A program made the translations under genes and the position numbers. A model generated the notes under the pieces. That model had not been told where the DNA came from and did no database searches. It saw nothing but the letters and a program-made list of their open reading frames with translations. This document shows positions 38,468 to 49,041 of a stretch of DNA of 64,000 bases, piece after piece (within the stretch, counting starts at the first letter, position 1; every line of letters starts with the position of its first letter). Source of the DNA: Ignavibacteriaceae bacterium (GTDB lineage Bacteria; Bacteroidota; Ignavibacteria; Ignavibacteriales; Ignavibacteriaceae); NCBI GenBank assembly GCA_019638025.1, contig JAHBUO010000001.1:124001-188000 (forward strand). Reading direction: 5' to 3'.

Positions 38468-40103
38468 ATTTGATGTTGTAATAATCGGTGGTGGATGCGG
38501 TGGAGTTGCGGCAGGGATTCAATCTGCGCGACTCGGAATTAAAACTTTGATTGTCGAAGAAACTCCGTGGCTGGGAGGAATGATTACTTCCGCAGGGGTT
38601 TCTGCTTTCGACGGTAATAAGTATGCACTTGGTGGCGGGATTTTTGGCGAACTCCGTAAAAAGATTGAAGATTATTACGGCGGTACAGATAAAACTTTTA
38701 CCGGATGGATCAGCCTTACCTGTTTCGAACCGAAAATCGGAAAGAAATTTCTACACGAACTTGCAGAGCAAGAAAGTAATTTAACAATTTGGTTTGAAAC
38801 CTCTTTACACGAAGTACTTCGGGAAAACGATGCGGTTTATGGTGTCCGGCTCAATATGAAAGACGGGCACATGGATGAAGTTCACACTAAAATTGTAATT
38901 GAAGCAACTGAATATGGGGATGTTCTTAAAGAAGGAAATATACCTTATCGATTGGGTAGAGATTCCAAATCCGACACCGGTGAGATAGATGCTCCTTACG
39001 AACACGATTTTGAAGTTCAGGATATAACATTCTGCGCTATTCTAAAAAAATATTCGGGAGAAGCACCTAAAGTAACTCCTTCGGAAAATTATAAATATAG
39101 AAAATTTAAAAATTCTACTGCCGAAGACTCAAACTCTAACGACGAAAATTATCTCAACCATAAATTACACAATTGGGAAAGTTTTATCAGTTACGCCGCT
39201 TTGCCAAATAAAAAATATCTTCTTAACTGGCCCTTCAGAGCAAATGATTATCCCACAACAGAAGATATTTATGAAAATAAGAAATCGAGAAAGCTGCATT
39301 ACAAGAAAGCCAAAGAATTAACTCTCGATTATGTTCATTATATTCAAACAAAATTAGGGCACCCGGAATGGGGGCTCGCAACAGATGAATTCCCGACAGA
39401 TGATTCCCTTCCATTTATTCCGTATGTAAGAGAAAGCCGCAGAGTAAAAGGGAAAGTTTTATTAAAAGAAGAAGATGTAATTCCTACAAAAAAATCTTTT
39501 CGACCAAAACTTCAAAAAGAAAGTATAGCAGTCGGTGATTATTTCTTAGATCATCATCACAGTAAATTTTTTGTTGAGCCGGATGAAAGATTGGTAGAAC
39601 CACTACCTGCGAATGCTCCTTTTCAAATTCCGCTTGGATGCTTAATACCACAAAACGTAAAAGGATTGATTGTTGCCGAAAAAAGCATTTCAGTAACTCA
39701 TATTGTTAATGGCTGTTCTCGTTTGCAACCTGTTGTGATGCTTACGGGACAAGCTGCAGGTGCATTGGCAGCACTTGCTGTTAAAAATAAATGTAATCCC
39801 GAGGATGTTAAACATGGAGAAGTTCAATCTGTTTTACTTGATGCCGGATGTCAATTATTCCCATATAAAGATGTATGGAATACCGATTCGCTTTTTATTC
39901 CAACACAAAAATTAGCACTCATGGGAATTTATGTTGATGATGAAGATTTTGCTTTTAATGCAGATAAAACAGTCTCTTCAGATGAACTGAATAAATATTT
40001 ATCACATCTTGATGATGAAAAAACAAAAAACAAATTAATCTCCCTCACTGGTAAAACCAGAAGGGAAGTCTTTAACGAATTATATGCAGTTTTATTTCAC
40101 TAG
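38454..40103 (+). CDS. FAD-dependent oxidoreductase (PF12831 type)
   Basis: 549 residues from ATG 38454, which has GAGGAA at the right distance; a longer frame starting at 38430 lies wholly inside gmhA. The N terminus DVVIIGGGCGGVAAGIQSARLG is a dinucleotide-binding fold and ETPWLGGMITSAGVSAFDG with PLGCLIPQNVKGLIVAEKSI belongs to the FAD-dependent oxidoreductases often annotated in sugar or xanthan degradation loci. No signal peptide. Substrate unknown. Confidence 0.85.
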   Translation: MVTTKFDVVIIGGGCGGVAAGIQSARLGIKTLIVEETPWLGGMITSAGVSAFDGNKYALGGGIFGELRKKIEDYYGGTDKTFTGWISLTCFEPKIGKKFLHELAEQESNLTIWFETSLHEVLRENDAVYGVRLNMKDGHMDEVHTKIVIEATEYGDVLKEGNIPYRLGRDSKSDTGEIDAPYEHDFEVQDITFCAILKKYSGEAPKVTPSENYKYRKFKNSTAEDSNSNDENYLNHKLHNWESFISYAALPNKKYLLNWPFRANDYPTTEDIYENKKSRKLHYKKAKELTLDYVHYIQTKLGHPEWGLATDEFPTDDSLPFIPYVRESRRVKGKVLLKEEDVIPTKKSFRPKLQKESIAVGDYFLDHHHSKFFVEPDERLVEPLPANAPFQIPLGCLIPQNVKGLIVAEKSISVTHIVNGCSRLQPVVMLTGQAAGALAALAVKNKCNPEDVKHGEVQSVLLDAGCQLFPYKDVWNTDSLFIPTQKLALMGIYVDDEDFAFNADKTVSSDELNKYLSHLDDEKTKNKLISLTGKTRREVFNELYAVLFH

Positions 40104-40121
40104 TATTTTTCCGGAATATCC

Positions 40122-42101
40122 ATGAAAAAATTATTTCTATTCTTTTTGATTTCACTAATTACGCTGACCACCAACGGACAACAATTAAATTCTGAATTTT
40201 TCCAAAAGAACGGAGAAGTCTATTTTAGATTCTTCAGAAGCCCCGAATTAGTCCTTAATAATCTTTCAAAAATAATTTCATTAGATAATGTAAAGAATGA
40301 CTCTGTTTATGCTTATGCTAATGAAGAGGAATTCAATCTCTTTTCTAAATTCGATATTCCAATTGAAGTTCTTAAACATCCGGGTGATGTTGAAAATGTT
40401 AAAATGAGTTCTACCGTTGAAGGAATCATGGATTGGGACTCCTATCCAACGTACGATGCTTATGTTGCAATGATGTACCAATTCCAAACTAATTATCCTA
40501 CACTCTGCCGCATAGTTGATGCCGGAACTACAGTTCAAGGAAGAAAAATTTTGTTTGCGGTGATTAGCGATAATGTGAATCAAAGAGAGCAAGAACCGCG
40601 CACACAATATTCATCTACAATGCATGGCGATGAAACTACCGGCTATGTTTTGATGTTGAGATTAATCGATTATCTTCTTTCGAATTATGGAACAGATACG
40701 AAAGTTACAAATCTTGTAAACAATTTAGAGATTTGGATTAATCCAAATGCGAATCCTGACGGCACTTACAGAAGCGGTAATTCTACAGTTTCGGGAGCTA
40801 GGAGAGGAAACGCAAATAATGTTGATATTAATCGTAACTTCCCCGACCCTAAAGGTGGATTACATCCCGATGGTTATGCTTGGCAACCAGAAACCATTGC
40901 AATGATGAATCTTGCCCAATCTTATAATTTTGTAATCTCCGCTAATTTTCATGGTGGTACCGAAGTAATAAATTATCCGTGGGACACATGGCAAGCCCGT
41001 CATCCCGATGATAATTGGTATCAATTCATTAGTCATCTCTATGCAGATACAGCACAAGAAAATAGCCCCGGAACTTCTTATATGAGAGGTTACAATGATG
41101 GTATCACAAACGGATACGATTGGTATACCGTTGAAGGAGGAAGGCAAGACTACATGAATTACTTTGCCGGATGTAAAGAGGTTTGTATCGAAATATCAAA
41201 TACCAAACTTGTCGCCGCATCATCATTGCCGACTTACTGGAACTACAACAAGCAATCTCTCTTGAATTATCTTGAAAATGCTCTTCACGGATTTAGAGGA
41301 GTAGTAACAGATATAAACGGTAATCCTATAAAAGCTAAAGTTACAGTGCTAAATCATGACGCAAATAACTCGCATATTTACTCGGATTCTGTTTCCGGAA
41401 ATTATCACAGAATGATTTATGCGGGAAATTATACTCTTTCTTTTTCGGCGGATAGTTTTGTTACTAAAACATTCAGCAATGTATCAACATCGTATTTAAC
41501 GACAACCGTATTGAATGTACAGCTGCAATCAACAAATCCTGTCCCTGTCGAATTAATTTCTTTTAGCGGAACCGTTGTTGATAATAGCATTGAACTTAAC
41601 TGGTCAACTGCTACCGAAACCAACAATAAAGGATTTGAGATTGAACGTTCCAACTCAGCATCAAATTGGGAAAATATCGGATTTGTTAATGGTATTGGGA
41701 CTTCATTATCAACAAAAACATATTCTTTTTCTGACAACTCTCCTTTATTCGGTACATCAAAGTACAGACTAAAGCAGATAGATTTCGATGGAACCTTCAG
41801 TTATTCATCCGAGATTGAAGTTAATTTTGGCGAAGCATTTAATTTTCAACTTTCGCAAAACTATCCAAACCCTTTTAATCCGGAGACAGTTATCAAGTTC
41901 TCTATCCCTCAAGAAAGTAACGTTAAGCTGAATGTATTCAATTCACTTGGGGAAGAAGTTGCTCTGCTTCTCGATGAAGTTAAAGGTGGCGGATTTCACG
42001 AAATCAAATTTAACGGAAGTACTTTACCCAGCGGATTATATTTCTATCGAATTGAAACTGATAAGTTTTCATCCATTAAAAAGATGATGTTGGTTAAGTA
42101 A
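40122..42101 (+). CDS. Secreted M14 zinc carboxypeptidase with T9SS sorting domain
   Basis: 659 residues. Signal peptide 1-19, propeptide, then an M14 peptidase domain: zinc ligands His168 and Glu171 (MHGDETTGY) and His277 (ANFHGGTE), substrate-binding INRNFPDPKGG and catalytic Glu357 (CIEISN). A carboxypeptidase regulatory-like beta domain follows (FRGVVTDINGNPIKAKVTVLNH). The C-terminal module starts at PVPVELISF and ends in the type IX sorting domain QNYPNPFNPETVIKFSIP to KMMLVK. The enzyme should be exported to the cell surface or medium and trim peptides. Confidence 0.93.
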   Translation: MKKLFLFFLISLITLTTNGQQLNSEFFQKNGEVYFRFFRSPELVLNNLSKIISLDNVKNDSVYAYANEEEFNLFSKFDIPIEVLKHPGDVENVKMSSTVEGIMDWDSYPTYDAYVAMMYQFQTNYPTLCRIVDAGTTVQGRKILFAVISDNVNQREQEPRTQYSSTMHGDETTGYVLMLRLIDYLLSNYGTDTKVTNLVNNLEIWINPNANPDGTYRSGNSTVSGARRGNANNVDINRNFPDPKGGLHPDGYAWQPETIAMMNLAQSYNFVISANFHGGTEVINYPWDTWQARHPDDNWYQFISHLYADTAQENSPGTSYMRGYNDGITNGYDWYTVEGGRQDYMNYFAGCKEVCIEISNTKLVAASSLPTYWNYNKQSLLNYLENALHGFRGVVTDINGNPIKAKVTVLNHDANNSHIYSDSVSGNYHRMIYAGNYTLSFSADSFVTKTFSNVSTSYLTTTVLNVQLQSTNPVPVELISFSGTVVDNSIELNWSTATETNNKGFEIERSNSASNWENIGFVNGIGTSLSTKTYSFSDNSPLFGTSKYRLKQIDFDGTFSYSSEIEVNFGEAFNFQLSQNYPNPFNPETVIKFSIPQESNVKLNVFNSLGEEVALLLDEVKGGGFHEIKFNGSTLPSGLYFYRIETDKFSSIKKMMLVK

Positions 42102-42106
42102 TTATT

Positions 42107-42149
42107 AAAAAATCCCGTGAGAAATTACTCTCACGGGATTTTTTCTTTT
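42107..42149. terminator. Bidirectional terminator between the M14 and chemotaxis genes
   Basis: A perfect 12-base stem AATCCCGTGAGA / TCTCACGGGATT (42111-42122 and 42129-42140), loop AATTAC, with A-run before and T-run after, so it can stop both convergent genes. Confidence 0.93.
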
Positions 42150-42162
42150 GGGGGTATTTTTT

Positions 42163-44244
42163 TTAACTAAGTTGTTTTCTGCGATTGTAAGTTAAAGAAC
42201 TCTCATGTCCGTCTATCTTAAATCTACTTACTAAATCTTGAAGAGTAACTGTTAAGCGATTCAAGTCCTCTGCTGCTCTGGCTATTTGATGGATACCCGT
42301 TGTGGTTTCATTCGTTACACTACTTATCGATTCTATATTCTTGCTTATCTCCTCCGATGTCGTGGATTGCTGTTCACTTGCCGCCGCTACCTGATCTATT
42401 TCAAATGCAACTTTCTGTACACTTTCATCAATATTTATCAAAGCTGCTTCTACTTTATTATTCATCTCTATTCCGCTTGTTACCACTCTCCCAGCGGCTT
42501 CCATCGAGGAATCTGCTTCTTTTGCTTCTCTTTGAATTGCTTTTATTGTTTCTGCTATTTCCTTAGTTGCTTTAGTTGTTCTTTCAGCTAATTTTCTCAC
42601 CTCGTCAGCTACTACTGCAAATCCTCTTCCTTGTTCTCCGGCTCTCGCTGCTTCTATTGCAGCATTAAGTGCAAGTAGATTTGTCTGATCTGCTATATCA
42701 TCAATTACTTGTGCTATCTCTCCTATTTGGTCGGTCTTATTCGCTAGTGAATTTATTATCTGTCCGGTAGCTTGGGTTGAAGCTATTATATTATCCATTC
42801 CCTTTTTAGCTTCCTTTATTTGTATTACACCAACTTTGGTCTGTTGACTTGCATTGCGTGAATTTTCTGCTGCTGTATTTGCATTTTTGGTAGTTTGAAG
42901 TATAGTTGATGTCATCTCTTCAACGGCTGTGGCTACTTCTGAGGTTTGGGAGGAAAGTTCTTGACTCCCCGCAGCCATTTCTTCTGTACTTGATGATATT
43001 TGACTTGCTGCACTTGCCGTTGCTTGAACAGATTCTGAAACTTGTAATAAAGCAGAATTTAGTGATTCAGCTACAGTGTTAATGCTATTTTTTATTATTT
43101 GATGATCTCCCTTATAATCTCCACTAACTCTTTTTGTAAAGTCTCCCTTTGCCATTATTTCTAAAACTTTGGAGCCTTCTTGAATCGGTAAGATTACTGC
43201 ATCTAGTGTATTATTAACGCCCGCTATTATCTCTTTATAAGCACCTTCAAACTTATTCAGATTTCCTCTAAAATTTAAATTCCCCTCAACAGAGTTTTTT
43301 ATTAGTAAATTTGTTTCATTTTGTAGGTCTCGTAAAGTATACACAATTTTATTCAAAGCCGGGGATAATTCGTCATCTGTATCGAGAAGCCTTGCTTCAG
43401 AAGATAAATCACCATTTGAGACAGAATACATTGTCGAAGTAAAACCTTCCAATGTGTTAGCAAACGAATTCATAGATTCAGCAAGATTACCAAGCTCATC
43501 ACCACTTTTATAATCGATTCTAGCCTTAATGTGCCCTTTTTTTAAATCGTCCATCATTTCCTCTGCTTGAGCGAGTGGTGAAGTGATTAATTTCGATATC
43601 CGATTACCGGCAAATACAGAAATTAATATGATTATTAACATTCCAAAAGAAAGTAATTTTATTGATGCAGAATATGAGGCTTTACTATCTTCAAGATTTT
43701 GATTTGCATTGTTTTCGGATATTTCCGTTAGTTGGTCAAGATATTCACGAGCATCAGTAAAAACTGTATTCCCCTCACCCAAAGAAAGTTCGTTTGCCCT
43801 CAACTTATCTTCCAGAGTATCTAAACGCCTAAGATTTACAATTTGATTAGAAATCTGAATCCATTGAGTACGTTTTTCTTCATAGGTTTTAATCATAGTG
43901 GGATCTATTTTGATTCCCTCGATAGCTTTATATTTATCCCATCGTTCCACTGCCTGTTTAATGTTATTTTCATTCTCTTTAACATATTCCTCAAACTTGG
44001 GGTCTGCCAAATCGGTAAACATTAATGTTCGTTGTGCCAGAACCGCTTGATTCATATCTCTATCAACTTGCAAGAGTAAGTCGATTCCGGGCAAATCCAC
44101 CTCTCCAATACTGACTGTATTAGAACTTATTTTCGACATTTCATTTAATGAAAGCAAACCGATAATCAGTAAAAAGAAAATCAATAAAGCATAACTAAAA
44201 GTTAATTTAAATCGAACCTTTAAATTTAATAACCAACTAAACAT
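42163..44244 (-). CDS. Methyl-accepting chemotaxis protein
   Basis: 693 residues: membrane helix 12-32, periplasmic four-helix-bundle sensor (about 35-190), second helix near 193-212, HAMP at about 213-265, a second HAMP-like region near 300-400, and the cytoplasmic signalling hairpin with [23 protein letters not shown] (tip at about 525) and [15 protein letters not shown]. Transmits ligand binding to CheA. Single gene; no other che genes are near. Confidence 0.93.
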   Translation of the reverse strand: MFSWLLNLKVRFKLTFSYALLIFFLLIIGLLSLNEMSKISSNTVSIGEVDLPGIDLLLQVDRDMNQAVLAQRTLMFTDLADPKFEEYVKENENNIKQAVERWDKYKAIEGIKIDPTMIKTYEEKRTQWIQISNQIVNLRRLDTLEDKLRANELSLGEGNTVFTDAREYLDQLTEISENNANQNLEDSKASYSASIKLLSFGMLIIILISVFAGNRISKLITSPLAQAEEMMDDLKKGHIKARIDYKSGDELGNLAESMNSFANTLEGFTSTMYSVSNGDLSSEARLLDTDDELSPALNKIVYTLRDLQNETNLLIKNSVEGNLNFRGNLNKFEGAYKEIIAGVNNTLDAVILPIQEGSKVLEIMAKGDFTKRVSGDYKGDHQIIKNSINTVAESLNSALLQVSESVQATASAASQISSSTEEMAAGSQELSSQTSEVATAVEEMTSTILQTTKNANTAAENSRNASQQTKVGVIQIKEAKKGMDNIIASTQATGQIINSLANKTDQIGEIAQVIDDIADQTNLLALNAAIEAARAGEQGRGFAVVADEVRKLAERTTKATKEIAETIKAIQREAKEADSSMEAAGRVVTSGIEMNNKVEAALINIDESVQKVAFEIDQVAAASEQQSTTSEEISKNIESISSVTNETTTGIHQIARAAEDLNRLTVTLQDLVSRFKIDGHESSLTYNRRKQLS

Positions 44245-44636
44245 TTTTTCTCCGTTTTCAAGTTTGTGCTATTGAGATATACAATTAGTCTCCCAACAGC
44301 TATTTGACTTACTTAAACTCAACTAATTGAATTATTCAAAACAATTAACTTTGTACCTACATTATCGGAAAATTTAGGAGAAAGTTTACATAATCAGAAC
44401 TCTGTTGTGGACTTTTATTTTTTTCGAAAAGCTTCAGTCACATAATGAAATATGTGAGGTTCAAGGCGACATCTCTTAAATTGTTTTTTAGGGCTATTTT
44501 ATTTATGTTTTGCAGTCAGTTTTTAACCGATGAAGCATCGGCAATATTGATTTTTGCTTAAGAGGGAGCTTTAATCATCCAAATATGCCAGCGGTGCTTA
44601 ATTACTTTTTTCGAATAAATGAATAAGGATAGAATA
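44245..44636. other. Intergenic region upstream of the PDH operon
   Basis: Divergent region of about 390 bases holding the promoters of the receptor gene and of the pyruvate dehydrogenase operon. A short dyad CCGATG-AAG-CATCGG lies at 44527-44541, about 95 bases before the E1 start, and could be an operator for a PDH regulator or a small attenuator hairpin. Nothing else recognised. Confidence 0.4.
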
Positions 44637-47306
44637 ATGTCAGATGATAAACTGAAACCAATCTCTCAAGAAGAGGTTGAAAATCAAGAATGGATGTATT
44701 CGTTAGATTATGTGTTGCAAAACGGCGGGCCAAAACGTGTTATCGAAATACTTCAACAATTACAAATCAGAGCTCATAAATCGGGAGTAGAAGTCCCTTT
44801 TACGGCTAACACTCCATATATAAATACTATCCCAAGGGAAAAACAACCACCTTTCCCGGGTGATAGAGAAATTGAAAGACGTATTAAGAGCTTAATCCGT
44901 TGGAATGCTATGGCTATGGTTGTTCGTGCAAATAAAGGTGATTCCGGTGTGGGTGGACATATTTCAACTTACGCCTCCGCAGCAACAATCTACGAAATTG
45001 CTTTTAATCATTTCTTCAAAGGTAAAGGGGATGATTACGAAGGAGATCAAATTTTCTTTCAAGGGCATGCTTCTCCGGGTGTTTATGCTCGCGCTTTTCT
45101 TGAAGGAAGATTAAATATCGAACAACTCGAGAATTTCAGAAGAGAACTTAAACCGGGAGGCGGATTATCTTCTTATCCTCACCCATGGCTTATGCCGAAT
45201 TTCTGGGAATTCCCTACAGTTTCTATGGGATTAGGTCCAATTAATGCTATTTATCAAGCTCGTTTTAACAGATATTTAGAAGATAGAGGATTAAAGAAAA
45301 ATACCGGAAAAGTTTGGGCTTTTCTCGGTGACGGTGAGACAGATGAGCCGGAGGCATTAGGTGCTATAAATCTTGCTTCACGCGAAAAACTTGATAACTT
45401 GATTTTCGTAATTAACTGTAATCTTCAGAGACTTGACGGACCTGTGCGCGGAAACGGAAAAATAGTTCAAGAACTTGAAGCAGCTTTCAGAGGTGCAGGT
45501 TGGAATGTTATTAAAGTTCTTTGGGGTAGCGATTGGGACCCCATTTTAGCTAAAGATGTTAAAGGTAAACTTGTTAAAAGAATGGGTGAAATTGTTGACG
45601 GGCAATATCAAAAGTATTCAGTTGAATCGGGGGCTTATTTCCGTCAAGATTTTTTTGGTCATGACCCCGAACTTCTTGAAATGGTTAGTCATCTTTCCGA
45701 TGAACAATTGAGAAAGATGAAAAGAGGAGGTCACGACCCGGAAAAAGTTTATTCAGCATTCAAAGCCGCAGTTGAACATAAAGGTCAACCGACCGTAATT
45801 CTTGCCAAAACCATTAAAGGTTACGGACTCGGCGAAGCCGGTGAAGGGAAAAACATTACTCATCAGCAAAAGAAATTAAACGAGGAAGAATTAAAAGAAT
45901 TCAGAACTCGCTTTGGCATTCCGATTTCAGATGAAGATGTTTCTAAAGCTCCGTTCTACAAACCTTCAGATGATAGTCCGGAGATGAAATATTTAAGAGG
46001 CCACAGAGAGAAACTCGGTGGACCAGTTCCTTATCGCAAAACAGATGTTCGTCCTATCAAAACTCCTCCCGAAGAAATTTTCCAGGAGTTTTACAAAGGG
46101 ACCGACGGAAGAGATGTCTCTTCAACAATGGTATTTGTCAGAATTTTAGCAAAGTTGTTAAGAGATAAAGAAATCGGTAAACTTATCGTTCCTATTGTTC
46201 CCGATGAAGCGAGAACATTCGGTATGGAAGCATTGTTTAGACAAGTCGGTATTTATTCACACGTCGGTCAACTTTACGAACCGGTTGATAAAGATAGTCT
46301 TCTTTACTACAAAGAAGCACAAAACGGTCAGATATTTGAAGAAGGTATTACCGAAGCCGGTTCAATAGCATCATTTACAGCTGCCGGAACCGCTTATGCA
46401 ACTCACGGAATTAATACCATTCCATTTTTCATCTATTACTCGATGTTCGGTTTACAAAGAATAGGTGATTTCATTTGGGCTGCGGCAGATATGCGGGTAA
46501 AAGGATTTTTAGTCGGCGGAACCGCAGGACGTACAACTCTTAACGGCGAAGGCTTACAACATCAAGACGGACACAGCCACTTACTTGCTTATCCCGTTCC
46601 TAACTTAGTTGCCTATGACCCGGCTTATGCTTATGAACTTGCAGTTATTATACGAGACGGTATAAGAAGAATGTATGAAGAGCAAGAGAGCGTCTTCTAC
46701 TATTTAACCGTTATGAATGAAAATTACCCGATGCCCGAAATGCCGGAAGGTGCTAAAGAAGGCATCCTAAAAGGAATGTACAAACTTAAACCATCTTCCA
46801 AACAACATAAATTAAAAGCTAATTTGCTCGGAAGCGGTACCATCCTTAACGAAGTACTTAAAGCTCAGCAAATTCTCGAAGACAAATATAAAGTATCTGC
46901 TGATGTGTGGAGCGTAACGAGTTATAAAGAATTACGACGAGATGCTCTTGAAGTTGAACGATATAATTTCTTAAATCCATCGGCAAAACCTAAAGTCCCT
47001 TATGTAACAGAATGTTTTAACGATAACGATGGCGTTATTGTTGCTTCTTCTGATTATGTTAAAGCTTTGCCTGATTCAATTTCTAAATGGCTACCGAAAA
47101 GAATTGTTTCTCTCGGTACTGATGGATTCGGAAGAAGTGAAGCAAGACCCGAATTACGTGACTTCTTTGAAGTTGATGCACGTTATGTTGTTTTGGGTGC
47201 TTTATATGCGTTGGCTCAAGAAGGAAGCATCAAAATGTCGCAAGTTGAAAAGGCGATGAAAGAGTTAGATATCGATTCGGCAAAACTAAATCCAATGATA
47301 TCATAA
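44637..47306 (+). CDS. aceE: Pyruvate dehydrogenase E1 component, homodimeric
   Basis: Thiamine-dependent decarboxylation of pyruvate and acetylation of the E2 lipoyl group. 889 residues from ATG 44637, preferred over ATG 44619 because AAGGA lies 9 bases before it. GHISTYASAATIYE near 105, the thiamine motif FLGDGETDEPEALGAI to NCNLQRLDGPVRGN near 235-265, and the EGLQHQDGHSH loop near 640 are those of AceE. Head of the operon E1-E2-E3. Confidence 0.95.
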   Translation: MSDDKLKPISQEEVENQEWMYSLDYVLQNGGPKRVIEILQQLQIRAHKSGVEVPFTANTPYINTIPREKQPPFPGDREIERRIKSLIRWNAMAMVVRANKGDSGVGGHISTYASAATIYEIAFNHFFKGKGDDYEGDQIFFQGHASPGVYARAFLEGRLNIEQLENFRRELKPGGGLSSYPHPWLMPNFWEFPTVSMGLGPINAIYQARFNRYLEDRGLKKNTGKVWAFLGDGETDEPEALGAINLASREKLDNLIFVINCNLQRLDGPVRGNGKIVQELEAAFRGAGWNVIKVLWGSDWDPILAKDVKGKLVKRMGEIVDGQYQKYSVESGAYFRQDFFGHDPELLEMVSHLSDEQLRKMKRGGHDPEKVYSAFKAAVEHKGQPTVILAKTIKGYGLGEAGEGKNITHQQKKLNEEELKEFRTRFGIPISDEDVSKAPFYKPSDDSPEMKYLRGHREKLGGPVPYRKTDVRPIKTPPEEIFQEFYKGTDGRDVSSTMVFVRILAKLLRDKEIGKLIVPIVPDEARTFGMEALFRQVGIYSHVGQLYEPVDKDSLLYYKEAQNGQIFEEGITEAGSIASFTAAGTAYATHGINTIPFFIYYSMFGLQRIGDFIWAAADMRVKGFLVGGTAGRTTLNGEGLQHQDGHSHLLAYPVPNLVAYDPAYAYELAVIIRDGIRRMYEEQESVFYYLTVMNENYPMPEMPEGAKEGILKGMYKLKPSSKQHKLKANLLGSGTILNEVLKAQQILEDKYKVSADVWSVTSYKELRRDALEVERYNFLNPSAKPKVPYVTECFNDNDGVIVASSDYVKALPDSISKWLPKRIVSLGTDGFGRSEARPELRDFFEVDARYVVLGALYALAQEGSIKMSQVEKAMKELDIDSAKLNPMIS

Positions 47307-47352
47307 AAATGTTAAGATAACGATTAATGAGTAATGAATTTTAGGAATTAAA

Positions 47353-49011
47353 ATGAAAGAATTTATTCTTCCCGAATTGGGAGAAAATATCCAGGCAGCA
47401 TCTGTTCTTTCTGTTTTTGTGAAACAAGGTGATTACCTTAAGTTGGAACAACCTGTACTGGAAATAGAAACCGATAAAGCAACCATCGAAGTCCCCTCTA
47501 ATGTTGAAGGGATAATAAAAGATATTTTTATTAAAGATGGCGATAAAGTAAAAGTAGGTCAAGTGGTGCTTCGTGTTGAAGCGGGTGAAGAATCTATTCA
47601 ACAGGTGAATGCCGTTGTTGTAGAGACTAAATCTATCGAGACAAATAGTGTTTCCGAACAACCTTCCCCATCTGCAAAAAAAGAGGAAGTTGTTTCAGGA
47701 GGTATGATTGAATTTGTAATTCCTGACCTTGGCGAAAACATTCACTCTGCCGATGTTCTTAAAGTACTTGTAAGTGTCGGCGATATGATAAATAAAGAAG
47801 ATGGCGTACTTGAAATAGAAACCGATAAAGCAACAATTGAAGTCCCTTCAACCGTAAGCGGAAAAGTGATTGAAGTTTTTATTAAAGAAGGGGATAAAGC
47901 TAAAGTCGGACAAGTAGTGATGCGTGTCGAAACCGTTATTACTTCGGAGTCAAATCTTCAAACAAAAGAAGTTAAAAAAGAAGAACCGAAAGTTGAAGCT
48001 GTTCAAGAAACCAAAACGGAAGCTCCGGCTAAAGTAGAAGAAGGAAAAGTAAATCCGAATCTTCAGAGAGCCGGATTTGTTGATACTCAACCTGATATAT
48101 TAAAACATGCTGCCCCTGCCGCTCCTTCTGTAAGAAGATTAGCGCGTGAACTTGGAGTTGATATTAATAATGTCCCCGGTAAAGGAATTAACGGAAGAAT
48201 TTCTTTAGACGATGTTAAAGCTTATGTAAAAAGTCTGAATGAAAATCGTTCTTCGGCATCGTTCGGAAGCGGTTTGGGAATTAAAGCTGAAACCCTCCCC
48301 GATTTCTCGAAGTTTGGCGCTATCGAAAGAAAACCGATGTCGAACATCCGCTCAAAAACCGCTGACCATTTAAGCTACGCTTGGGCAACTATTCCACACG
48401 TAACTCAATTTGATAAAGCTGATATTACAGACTTAGAGAAAGTCCGCAAAGGGCTTGCTTCAGCTGCCGAAAAGGAAGGGACTAAACTAACCGTAACCTC
48501 CTTCTTACTGAAAATTATTTCCGAAGCTTTAACTGAATTTCCTCAGTTTAATAGTAGCATCGATATGGAACGTAAAGAGGTTATTTACAAAGATTACGTT
48601 AATATCGGAGTAGCCGTTGATACCGAAAACGGATTGATTGTTCCTGTTGTAAAAAGTGTTAAAGGAAAGAATATTTTCCAACTATCCAAAGATATGAATG
48701 AACTTGCTGATAAAGCACGGAGAAGAAAAATCGGTCTTGATGATTTGCAAGGTGGATGTTTTACAATTTCAAATCTTGGCGGTATTGGCGGAACTTATTT
48801 CACACCGATTGTTAACTCACCCGAAGTTGCAATTTTAGGTGTTTCTAAAGCATCGTTTGAGCCGATTTATAAAAACGGGTCATTCGAACCAAGATTAATG
48901 ATGCCTTTATCTCTTTCATACGATCATAGAATTATCGATGGTGCTGACGGTATCCGCTTTTTACGTTGGATTATTGATGCCCTCGAAAATCCTTACAGAT
49001 TCTTGTTATAG
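47353..49011 (+). CDS. aceF: Dihydrolipoamide acetyltransferase (PDH E2)
   Basis: 552 residues: two lipoyl domains with lipoylated Lys42 and Lys159, each in ETDKATIEVPS; a Lys/Glu/Ala linker; the E1/E3-binding domain SVRRLARELGVDINNVPGKG near 260; and the catalytic domain with His525 (SYDHRIIDGADG). Transfers acetyl to CoA and forms the complex core. AGGA precedes the start; 46 bases after aceE. Confidence 0.95.
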   Translation: MKEFILPELGENIQAASVLSVFVKQGDYLKLEQPVLEIETDKATIEVPSNVEGIIKDIFIKDGDKVKVGQVVLRVEAGEESIQQVNAVVVETKSIETNSVSEQPSPSAKKEEVVSGGMIEFVIPDLGENIHSADVLKVLVSVGDMINKEDGVLEIETDKATIEVPSTVSGKVIEVFIKEGDKAKVGQVVMRVETVITSESNLQTKEVKKEEPKVEAVQETKTEAPAKVEEGKVNPNLQRAGFVDTQPDILKHAAPAAPSVRRLARELGVDINNVPGKGINGRISLDDVKAYVKSLNENRSSASFGSGLGIKAETLPDFSKFGAIERKPMSNIRSKTADHLSYAWATIPHVTQFDKADITDLEKVRKGLASAAEKEGTKLTVTSFLLKIISEALTEFPQFNSSIDMERKEVIYKDYVNIGVAVDTENGLIVPVVKSVKGKNIFQLSKDMNELADKARRRKIGLDDLQGGCFTISNLGGIGGTYFTPIVNSPEVAILGVSKASFEPIYKNGSFEPRLMMPLSLSYDHRIIDGADGIRFLRWIIDALENPYRFLL

Positions 49012-49041
49012 TTTTTTATAAATATTGAATTAGAAATTATT

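Noticed and set aside
44527-44541. Terminator before the PDH operon
   Set aside because: The CCGATG-AAG-CATCGG stem is only six bases and has no T-run; kept only as a possible operator.
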